DNA of 64,000 nt. It comes from Ramlibacter pallidus. Its GTDB lineage: Bacteria > Pseudomonadota > Gammaproteobacteria > Burkholderiales > Burkholderiaceae_C. Made by a program: the position numbers and the translations under genes. The stretch covers positions 620,001-684,000 of the forward strand of contig NZ_JADDIV010000003.1 of the NCBI RefSeq assembly GCF_015070875.1. Direction: 5' to 3'. Below the pieces are notes generated by a model, which did no database searches, had not been told where the DNA came from, and saw only the letters and a list, made by a program, of their open reading frames with translations. This document shows positions 53,000 through 60,200 of this stretch, piece after piece; the stretch's first letter is position 1, and each line of letters starts with the position of its first letter.

Positions 53000-55196
53000 C
53001 CTCTCGCAGTGCGCGACGGAGCCGATCCGTGTGCCCGGCGCGATCCAGCCGCATGGCCGCATGGCCATCCTCGCGGCAAACAGCGGCCGGCTGCTCGCGC
53101 ACAGCGCCAATTGGCCCACCCAGGAAGCCGTGCACCAGGCGCTGTCCACGCTGCCCATCGACACCGGGCGGCTGCAGGCCGGCAGCGGGCCCGCCTGGAT
53201 CGGCACCCTGCCCCTCGACGGCCGCACCTACGACGTCGCGGCGCACCGGCAAGGCGAGTTGGCCATCGTGGAATACGAGCCCGGCGGCCCGGCGGCCAGC
53301 ATGCACGCCCCGATCTACACGGTGGCGCGCGACCTCCTGCCGCAGGTGCAGCAGGCGGAATCGGTCGTGGCGCTGTGCCAGCTGGTCGCCCGCGAGATGA
53401 AGCGCCTCACGGGATTCGGCCGCTGCCTGGTCTACCGCTTCGACGGCGACGGCCATGGTGAAGTGCTGGCGGAGCGCCTCGACGAGGGCTACCACTCCTA
53501 CGACGGCCACCGCTTCCCGGCGACCGACGTGCCGGCGCAGGCGCGGGCCCTGTACCTCGTCAACCACATCCGCCTGATCCCGGACGCCAACTACGAACCC
53601 GTGCCGCTGGTGGCGGCCGACTCCGGGTTCGCGCCGGCGGCGACCGACCTCACCTTCGCCGGGCTGCGCAGCGTCTCGCCCGTGCACCTCGAGTACATGC
53701 GCAACATGGGCACGGCCGCATCGATGTCGGTGTCCATCGTCTCGCGCGGCCGCCTGTGGGGCCTGATCTCCTGCCACAACCACGAGGCGCGGCACCTGTC
53801 CTTCCAGACCCGCGTCGCCTGCGAACACCTCGGGCGCCTGCTGTCCCTGCAGATCCAGGCGCAGGAGGACAACTCGGAAAGCGCCCAGCGCCTCGCCCTG
53901 CACCAGCGCGTGCTGACGGTGGTGGCGCTGATGGCGGAATCCGACGGTACCCTGCAGCGCCTGGCCTCGCCCGAACTCGACCTGCCCCAGCTGTGCGAGG
54001 CGGCCGGCGCGGCGGTGGTCCTGAACGACACGTGCTGGACGATCGGCCAGACGCCGCACGCGGACCACGTGCGCCAGTTGGCGCACTGGGTCGCGGCGCG
54101 CGGCGGCGACGTGTTCTGCACCGACCGCCTGCCGGAGGTCTACGCCGAGGGCGAGGCCCTGCTGCCCGCGTGCGCCGGCGTGCTGGCCGTCTCGATCTCC
54201 CAGGTGCACCGGCACGTCGTGCTCTGGTTCCGGCCCGAACTGGTGCAGACCATCCGGTGGGCGGGCGATCCGCGCAAGACGCTGCCGGCGCAGGGGCGCA
54301 TCCACCCCCGCCAGAGCTTCGACAGCTGGCAGGAACGCGTCCGCGGCCGCAGCGCGCCCTGGCAACCGGCGCAGCAGGCCGCGGTCGGCGAACTGCGGCA
54401 GGCCCTGCTGTCGCTCGTGCTGCGCCGGGCGGAGGAACTTGCGGGCCACGCCATCGAACTCGGGCGCGTGAACAAGGAGCTCGAGGCCTTCAGCTACACC
54501 GTCTCGCACGACCTGCGTGCGCCCATGCGCCACATCGCCGGCTACGTCGACCTGGTGATGGAGGACAACCGCGACAAGCTGGACGACCGCGCGCGCCGCT
54601 ACCTGCGTCACGTGAAGGACGCCGCCTCGTACGCGGGCCAGCTGGTCGACGCCTTGCTCGACTTCTCGCGGCTCGGGCGCTCCGGCCTCAAGCCGGGATG
54701 GATCGATGCCTCCGCGCTGGTGGAGGACCTGGTCGACGAGACGCGGCAGCAGGAACGGGGCCGGTCGATCGAATGGCACGTGGAACCGGGACTGCCACGG
54801 CTCTGGGCCGACCCGCTGCTGCTGCAGGTGGCCTTGCGCAACCTGCTCGGGAACGCCGCGAAGTACACGCGCGGCCGCGACCCCGCCCGCATCCGCGTCA
54901 CGCCGGTGCAACTGCCGGAGGGCGTGGGCCTGGAGGTCACCGACAATGGCGTCGGTTTCCCGATGAAGTACGTCGGCAAGCTGTTCGGCGTGTTCCAGCG
55001 GCTGCACCGCACGGAAGACTTCGACGGCACGGGCATCGGCCTGGCCAACGTGAAACGGATCGTCGAACGCCATGGCGGCACCGTCTGGGCCCGCGGCGAG
55101 CCCGACAAGGGCGCGACCTTCGGCTTCGTGCTGCCGCCGCCCGCCCCCAAGAACAACGACGCCGTCACCGGCACACGCTCAGAGGAGTCTTCCTGA
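52977..55196 (+). CDS. bphP: Bacteriophytochrome histidine kinase
   Basis: 739 residues. PAS-GAF-PHY photosensory core (about 1-500) and HisKA-HATPase output (about 515-735). The biliverdin-linking cysteine is present near the N-terminus (C12, in LSQCATEPIRVPGAIQPHG), and the GAF domain has RFPATDVPAQARALY, the PASDIP-type motif. Kinase motifs: YTVSHDLRAPM (phospho-His) and FDGTGIGLANVKRI. It should sense red/far-red light and phosphorylate the response regulator encoded next. Overlaps bphO by 23 nt and the regulator by TGATG. Confidence 0.96.
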   Translation: MSALPLPDLSQCATEPIRVPGAIQPHGRMAILAANSGRLLAHSANWPTQEAVHQALSTLPIDTGRLQAGSGPAWIGTLPLDGRTYDVAAHRQGELAIVEYEPGGPAASMHAPIYTVARDLLPQVQQAESVVALCQLVAREMKRLTGFGRCLVYRFDGDGHGEVLAERLDEGYHSYDGHRFPATDVPAQARALYLVNHIRLIPDANYEPVPLVAADSGFAPAATDLTFAGLRSVSPVHLEYMRNMGTAASMSVSIVSRGRLWGLISCHNHEARHLSFQTRVACEHLGRLLSLQIQAQEDNSESAQRLALHQRVLTVVALMAESDGTLQRLASPELDLPQLCEAAGAAVVLNDTCWTIGQTPHADHVRQLAHWVAARGGDVFCTDRLPEVYAEGEALLPACAGVLAVSISQVHRHVVLWFRPELVQTIRWAGDPRKTLPAQGRIHPRQSFDSWQERVRGRSAPWQPAQQAAVGELRQALLSLVLRRAEELAGHAIELGRVNKELEAFSYTVSHDLRAPMRHIAGYVDLVMEDNRDKLDDRARRYLRHVKDAASYAGQLVDALLDFSRLGRSGLKPGWIDASALVEDLVDETRQQERGRSIEWHVEPGLPRLWADPLLLQVALRNLLGNAAKYTRGRDPARIRVTPVQLPEGVGLEVTDNGVGFPMKYVGKLFGVFQRLHRTEDFDGTGIGLANVKRIVERHGGTVWARGEPDKGATFGFVLPPPAPKNNDAVTGTRSEESS

Positions 55197-55654
55197 TGCT
55201 CAAGCCCATCCTGCTGGTCGAAGACGACCCGCGCGACCTCGAACTCACCCTGGTCGCGCTGGAGCGCAGCCAGCTGGCCAACGAGGTCATCATCGTGCGG
55301 GACGGCGAAGCCGCCCTCGAATACCTGACGCGCACGGGCGAGTACGCCTCGCGCGCCGAGGGCAATCCCGCCGTGGTGCTGCTGGACCTGAAGCTGCCGA
55401 AGGTGAACGGCCTCGAGGTCCTGCAGACCGTCCGCGCCACCGAACCGCTGCGCAGCGTGCCGGTGGTGATGCTCACCTCCTCGCACGAGGAGACCGACGT
55501 GCTGCGCAGCTACCAGCTGGGCGTGAACGCCTACGTGGTCAAGCCCGTGGAGTTCAAGCAGTTCGTCGAGGCCATCGCCGACCTGGGCATCTTCTGGGCC
55601 GTGCTGAACGAACCGCCGCCGGGCTCCCTGCGCACGAGGCGCAGGCATGACTGA
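55196..55654 (+). CDS. Single-domain response regulator (Rcp1-like)
   Basis: 152 residues, one receiver domain: acidic pair VEDDPRD, phosphoacceptor in VVLLDLKLPKVNGLEVL, Thr/Ser switch in MLTSSHEETDV and conserved lysine in YVVKPVEF. No output domain. Rcp1-type regulators are phosphorylated by phytochromes. ATG overlaps the bphP stop (TGATG) and its own end overlaps the next kinase gene by 8 nt, so the cassette is translated as a unit. Confidence 0.95.
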   Translation: MLKPILLVEDDPRDLELTLVALERSQLANEVIIVRDGEAALEYLTRTGEYASRAEGNPAVVLLDLKLPKVNGLEVLQTVRATEPLRSVPVVMLTSSHEETDVLRSYQLGVNAYVVKPVEFKQFVEAIADLGIFWAVLNEPPPGSLRTRRRHD

Positions 55655-57596
55655 GCTGGCGGAGGCCGACGCGCGGCCCCTGCGCGCCCTGCTCGTCGAG
55701 GATTCGCGGCTGGACGAGGAGCTGCTGCGGGTGCAGCTGGAGCGCGCCTATCCCAACGTCGCACTGCACGTCGAGCGCGACGAAACGGGGTTCCTGGCCG
55801 CGCTGCGCGGAGGTCCCTGGGACCTGGTGCTGTCCGACTACGAGTTGCCGGGGTTCACGGGCGCCGACCTGCTGGAACACCGCAACCAGATCGCGCCCGG
55901 CGTTCCCTTCGTGTTCGTCTCCGGCGTGATCGGCGAGGACAATGCCGTGGAACTGCTCAAGCGCGGTGCCACCGACTACGTGAGCAAGTCGCGGCTGGCC
56001 CGCCTGGCCCCGGTCCTGCGCCGGGCGCTGCGCGAAGTGGACGACCGGCGCGGGCGCGAGCTGGCGGAGCGGCAGCTGCGGCAGGCGGACCTCACGTTCG
56101 CGCGGGTCGTCGACGCCCTGCACGACTATGCGGTGATCCTGCTCGACGAGGAAGGCCTGGTGCGCTCCTGGAACCGCGCCGCGCGGGACGTCTTCGGCTA
56201 CGAGACCGCGGAGGTGGTGGGTCGCTCCGCCGCCGTGATCTTCCCGGCGGACGACCAGCCGGAGGCGGCGCTGCGCGAGGAGATGCGGCGGGCGCGGCTG
56301 CAGGGCAAGGCCAGCGACAACCGGTGGCTGGTCGCCCGCGGCGGACGCCGGCTCTGGGCGGAAGGCGTGCTGACGGCTCTCGAGTCGGAGGACGGACGTC
56401 CCGGCGGCTACTGCAAGGTGGTGCACGACGGGACCGAGGACCACCTGGCGGCCGAAGCGCTGCGCGCCGCGAAGGACGAGGCGGACCGCGCCAATCGCGC
56501 GAAAGACCGCTTCCTGGCCGTGCTCTCGCACGAACTCCGGACGCCGCTCGCCCCCATCACCACGGCGGTGCACGTGCTGGAGAAGACGGCCCGCCTGGAC
56601 GACCGGCACCGCGACCTGTTGCCCATGATCCGCCGCAACGTGGCGCTGGAAGCGCGTCTGATCGACGATCTGCTGGACCTCACCGCGATCGGCGCCGGCA
56701 AGGTGAGCCTGCACCGCGAGCGCGTCGACATGCACCAGCTCACGGCGGCGGTCCTCTCGATGGTGGCCGAGAGCCTGGAACAGAAGCGGGTGACGCTGGA
56801 GCTGGACCTGGATGCGCGCCACCCCTACGTGGACGGTGACCAGGCGCGCCTGCAGCAGGTGCTGTGGAACATCCTCCGCAACGCCGTGAAGTTCACGCCC
56901 GAGGGCGGGCGCATCCTGATCCGCAGCACGGACGAAGGCGGCGAGTTCACCTGGAGCTGCAGCGACTCCGGCATCGGGATCTCGCAGGAAGCGCTGCCGC
57001 GCATCTTCAGCCCGTTCGAGCAGGCCGATGCCGACGTGGCGCGCAGCTACGGCGGCCTGGGCCTCGGCCTGGCCATCGCGCAGGGCCTGGTGCAGCAGCA
57101 CGGTGGCCGCATCGCCGCGAACAGTGCGGGGCGCGACCAGGGTTGCACGTTCACGCTCGCCCTGCCGCTCGCGCAGGAAGGGCCCGCCGCCGAGCCGGCG
57201 CGCATCGAGGCTCCCGCCGCGGACGCCGCCCGCAAGCGCCTGCTGCTGGTGGAGGACAACGTCGATGCGGCCCAGGCGCTCGCGCTGTGCCTGGAGGAGT
57301 ACGGCTACCTCGTGCACCACGCGGCCACGTGCGCCGACGCGCTGCAGGCCGCGCGGGAACAGGAGTTCGACGCCGTCCTCACCGATCTCGGGTTGCCCGA
57401 CGGCAGCGGCATCGACATCGGGCACGCGCTGTCCAAGGACCTCCCGGTGCTGGCGCTCAGCGGCTACGGCGCGTTGCAGGACCGGGAGCGCTCGGCCGCG
57501 GCCGGCATCGTCGCGCACCTGGTCAAGCCGGCGGACCCTGCGGTGGTCCACGCGAAACTGACCGAGGTGCTGTCGGGCCAGGCCCTCGGCGCGTAG
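55647..57596 (+). CDS. Hybrid histidine kinase: REC-PAS-HisKA-HATPase-REC
   Basis: 649 residues, soluble. N-terminal receiver (LVEDSRLDEELL; phosphoacceptor in LVLSDYELPGFTG), PAS (about 150-275; ALHDYAVILLDEEGLVRSWN), HisKA with [12 protein letters not shown], HATPase with NILRNAVKF and GGLGLGLAIAQG, and C-terminal receiver (LLVEDNVDAAQA; AVLTDLGLPDGSG). Starting with a receiver, it could be fed by the phytochrome kinase or share its phosphoryl group. It overlaps the response-regulator gene by 8 nt. No DNA-binding output is encoded in the cassette. Confidence 0.94.
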   Translation: MTELAEADARPLRALLVEDSRLDEELLRVQLERAYPNVALHVERDETGFLAALRGGPWDLVLSDYELPGFTGADLLEHRNQIAPGVPFVFVSGVIGEDNAVELLKRGATDYVSKSRLARLAPVLRRALREVDDRRGRELAERQLRQADLTFARVVDALHDYAVILLDEEGLVRSWNRAARDVFGYETAEVVGRSAAVIFPADDQPEAALREEMRRARLQGKASDNRWLVARGGRRLWAEGVLTALESEDGRPGGYCKVVHDGTEDHLAAEALRAAKDEADRANRAKDRFLAVLSHELRTPLAPITTAVHVLEKTARLDDRHRDLLPMIRRNVALEARLIDDLLDLTAIGAGKVSLHRERVDMHQLTAAVLSMVAESLEQKRVTLELDLDARHPYVDGDQARLQQVLWNILRNAVKFTPEGGRILIRSTDEGGEFTWSCSDSGIGISQEALPRIFSPFEQADADVARSYGGLGLGLAIAQGLVQQHGGRIAANSAGRDQGCTFTLALPLAQEGPAAEPARIEAPAADAARKRLLLVEDNVDAAQALALCLEEYGYLVHHAATCADALQAAREQEFDAVLTDLGLPDGSGIDIGHALSKDLPVLALSGYGALQDRERSAAAGIVAHLVKPADPAVVHAKLTEVLSGQALGA

Positions 57597-57641
57597 GCTG
57601 GGGCGAAGCCCGGCCGGGGGCGGACGGCGGACGGTGCTTGC

Positions 57642-57664
57642 AGCCCGGGTCTTACAGCCGGGCT
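57642..57664 (+). terminator. Weak terminator-like hairpin after the phytochrome cassette
   Basis: AGCCCGG / CCGGGCT arms (7 bp) around a 9-nt loop, followed by only TT. It lies 45 nt after the hybrid-kinase stop. Its loop contains GTCTTACA, a variant of the recurrent octamer. Confidence 0.4.
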
Positions 57665-57683
57665 TTGCGGCGGCTCCCACAAT
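57649..57683 (+). promoter_or_regulatory. GTCTTACA-N21-CACAAT element upstream of the repeat lipoprotein
   Basis: GTCTTACA (57649-57656), then 21 nt, then CACAAT (57678-57683), 32 nt before the ATG. Same spacing as upstream of ku and bphO. Confidence 0.35.
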
Positions 57684-57715
57684 GCACGCATCAACAACCC
57701 AAAGGGAGTCTAGCC

Positions 57716-58015
57716 ATGCGTCAAACCGCTTTCATCCTCGCCGGCATCACCGCCGCCTCCTTCGCCCTGGTGGGCTGCGACGTGCAGAAGACCGCCGACG
57801 GCAACGTCGACGTCCCGAAGTACGAAGTCTCCAAGAGCAAGGAAGGCGACGTGACCCTGCCGAAGTACGACGTGACCACGCCCGACGTGAACGTCACGAC
57901 GGAAAAGAAGGAAGTGGACGTCCCGAAGGTCGGCGTGTACACCGAGAAGGAAACGCTGTCGGTGCCGAAGATCGACGTGACCACCGCCGACGAGAAGAAG
58001 GGCCAGAGCAACTAA
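57716..58015 (+). CDS. Small lipoprotein with VPK-type repeats, 99 aa
   Basis: Lipobox ALVGC, then a mature part made of about four short repeats: VPKYEVSK, LPKYDVTT, VPKVGVYT, VPKIDVTT, alternating with Lys/Glu/Asp/Thr segments. The alternating hydrophobic pattern suggests extended beta structure. No family recognised by name. ATG at 57716 has AAAGGGAG upstream. A strong terminator follows at 58033-58056, and the upstream octamer suggests its own promoter, so it is probably a one-gene, well-expressed unit. Confidence 0.82.
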   Translation: MRQTAFILAGITAASFALVGCDVQKTADGNVDVPKYEVSKSKEGDVTLPKYDVTTPDVNVTTEKKEVDVPKVGVYTEKETLSVPKIDVTTADEKKGQSN

Positions 58016-58032
58016 GCTCCCCTCTTCGGGTG

Positions 58033-58056
58033 AAAGGGCCGGCTTGCCGGCCCTTT
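58033..58056 (+). terminator. Rho-independent terminator of the repeat lipoprotein gene
   Basis: AAAGGGCCGGC / GCCGGCCCTTT, 11-bp arms with TT loop and T-tract, 17 nt after the stop codon. Confidence 0.9.
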
Positions 58057-58232
58057 TTCATTGGCGCGCCTGCTCGCGACGCCGGCCGCGTAGGACGGCG
58101 CCCTGCGGCGGGCGGCACGCTTTCCGGCGCCGGCGTGGGACAGGTCCTCCACCTGATCCGCAGCAACCTCCGGCCGCTGGCGAAGCCTTAGACTCCGGCT
58201 GCCCCGCACCTTGTTCGGGGCCATTCCAGTCC

Positions 58233-60200
58233 GTGCCACATTCGCCCATCGTTGCCAGCGTCCTGCTCGTGGACGACAAGCCCGCCAACCTCCTCGCGCT
58301 CGAGGCGGCACTGGACACCCTCGGGGTGAACATGGTGCGCGCGGTTTCCGGCCCGCAGGCGCTGGCCGCCCTGGAGCGGCAGGACTTCGCCGCGGTGCTG
58401 CTGGACGTGCGCATGCCGGGCATGGACGGCTTCGAAGTGGCGCGCGAGATCCGCGCCCGCCCGCGCTCGCGCTTCACGCCCATCCTCTTCGTCACCGCCG
58501 GCGACGACCCCGACGAAGCCATGATGTCGGCTTACGCCCTCGGCGCCGTCGATTTCCTGGCCAAGCCGCTGCGCAGCGAAGTGCTGAAGGCCAAGGTCGG
58601 CGTGTTCGTCGAGCTGTATCGCAGCAAGGAAGAACTGCGCGCGCGCGACCGCCGCGACTTCGAGCAGCGGCTGGAAGCCAAGGACGCGCGCTACCGGGCC
58701 CTGTTCGAATCCATCGACGAAGGCTTCTGCGTGATCCAGCTGCTGCGGGACGCGAGCGGCAAGGTGCGCGACTACCGGATCGACGAAGCCAACGAGGCCT
58801 TCAGCATGCACACCGGCGTGCAGGACCCCGTGGGCCGCAACATCAGCGACCTCGTGCCGGAGAGCCAGGGGCGGTGGCTCGACATCTACGACCGGGTCGC
58901 GCGCACCGGCGAGGCCACCCGCTTCGTCGAAGAGGAAAAGGCGATGCACCGCTGGTTCGACGTCTATGCCTTGCGGCTGGGCCCGGACGGCAGCGACCTG
59001 CTGGCCCTGGTGTTCTCGGACATCACCCAGCGCCTCACCGCCGAGAACGACATGCGCCGGCTCAACGAGGAACTGGCGCAGGCCAACCGGCGCAAGACGG
59101 AGTTCCTGGCGACGCTCGCGCACGAACTGCGCAACCCGCTGGCGCCGCTTTCCAACGGGCTGCACCTGATGCGGCTCGCGGGCGGCAAGCCCGAGATGCT
59201 GGAGCGCACCCGCCAGATGATGGAGCGCCAGGTGCAGCACATGGTGCACCTGGTCGACGACCTGCTGGACGTGGCGCGCATCAGCACCGGCAAGGTCGAA
59301 CTGCGGCGCCGGCGGATGGACCTCAAGGAAGCCGTCGCCACGGCCGTCGAGACCAGCGCCTCGCTGATCGACGCCGGCGGGCACAAGCTGCACGTGGAGC
59401 TGCCGGCGCAGCCGCTGCCCATGGATGCCGACCCGACCCGCATCACGCAGGTGGTGAGCAACCTGCTGAACAACGCGGCAAAGTACACGCCGGAAGCCGG
59501 CCGGATCGACCTGCGTGTCGCGGTGCACGACGGCGAAGCCGTCCTGACGGTGACCGACACGGGCATCGGCCTCGCCCCGGACGCGCTGTCGAAGGTGTTC
59601 GAAATGTTCGCGCAGGTTCCCAACAGCACCGGCAAGCCGCAGGGCGGGCTGGGCATCGGGTTGTCGCTGGTGCAGAGCCTGGTGGCGATGCACGGCGGCA
59701 GTGTGTCGGCCTCGAGTGCCGGGATCGGCCAGGGCAGCACGTTCACCGTGCGTTTGCCGCTGGCGAAGGGAGACGAGATGACGACGGAAACGAACGCCGC
59801 GCAAGCGGCAGGCAAGCCGGGCCAGCTGCAAGTGCTGGTGGTGGACGACAACACGGACGCAGCCGAGAGCCTGGGGGTGCTCCTCGACATCGAGGGCCAC
59901 GCGGCGCACATCGCGCACACCGGCGCCGCCGCCTTGCAGGTGGCGCAGTCGCACCCGCTCGACGTGGTGTTCCTGGACATCGGGCTCCCGGACATGACCG
60001 GCTACGACGTGGCCAAGCGGCTGCGCATGCTGCCGGGCATGCAGAAGACGATGCTGGTGGCGCTGACCGGATGGGGCACCCAGGACGACCGGCAGCGCGC
60101 GCGCGATGCGGGGTTCGACCGCCACCTGACGAAACCGGCGGAACTGCCCGCGGTCGAAGAACTGCTGCGCCTGGCCGCGGAGGCGAAAGCCGCGGCCTAG
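58233..60200 (+). CDS. Hybrid histidine kinase: REC-PAS-HisKA-HATPase-REC (second)
   Basis: 655 residues, soluble. N-terminal receiver (VLLVDDKPANLLALE; AVLLDVRMPGMDG; conserved lysine in FLAKPLRSE), PAS-like domain (about 155-280; LFESIDEGFCVIQLL), HisKA with TLAHELRNPLAP, HATPase with NLLNNAAKYTPE and GGLGIGLSLVQ, and C-terminal receiver (LVVDDNTDAAES; VVFLDIGLPDMTG). Layout resembles the kinases at 3.9 and 55.6 kb. Start is taken as GTG at 58233; a ribosome site is weak, and the only in-frame ATG upstream (58044) lies in the preceding terminator. TTAGACT about 40 nt upstream is a -10 candidate. Confidence 0.9.
   Translation: MPHSPIVASVLLVDDKPANLLALEAALDTLGVNMVRAVSGPQALAALERQDFAAVLLDVRMPGMDGFEVAREIRARPRSRFTPILFVTAGDDPDEAMMSAYALGAVDFLAKPLRSEVLKAKVGVFVELYRSKEELRARDRRDFEQRLEAKDARYRALFESIDEGFCVIQLLRDASGKVRDYRIDEANEAFSMHTGVQDPVGRNISDLVPESQGRWLDIYDRVARTGEATRFVEEEKAMHRWFDVYALRLGPDGSDLLALVFSDITQRLTAENDMRRLNEELAQANRRKTEFLATLAHELRNPLAPLSNGLHLMRLAGGKPEMLERTRQMMERQVQHMVHLVDDLLDVARISTGKVELRRRRMDLKEAVATAVETSASLIDAGGHKLHVELPAQPLPMDADPTRITQVVSNLLNNAAKYTPEAGRIDLRVAVHDGEAVLTVTDTGIGLAPDALSKVFEMFAQVPNSTGKPQGGLGIGLSLVQSLVAMHGGSVSASSAGIGQGSTFTVRLPLAKGDEMTTETNAAQAAGKPGQLQVLVVDDNTDAAESLGVLLDIEGHAAHIAHTGAAALQVAQSHPLDVVFLDIGLPDMTGYDVAKRLRMLPGMQKTMLVALTGWGTQDDRQRARDAGFDRHLTKPAELPAVEELLRLAAEAKAAA

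Noticed and set aside
58090..58096. GTAGGAC copy as another GTCCTACA-type promoter element
   Set aside because: It points away from the following kinase gene and has only seven matching bases, so it was not counted.
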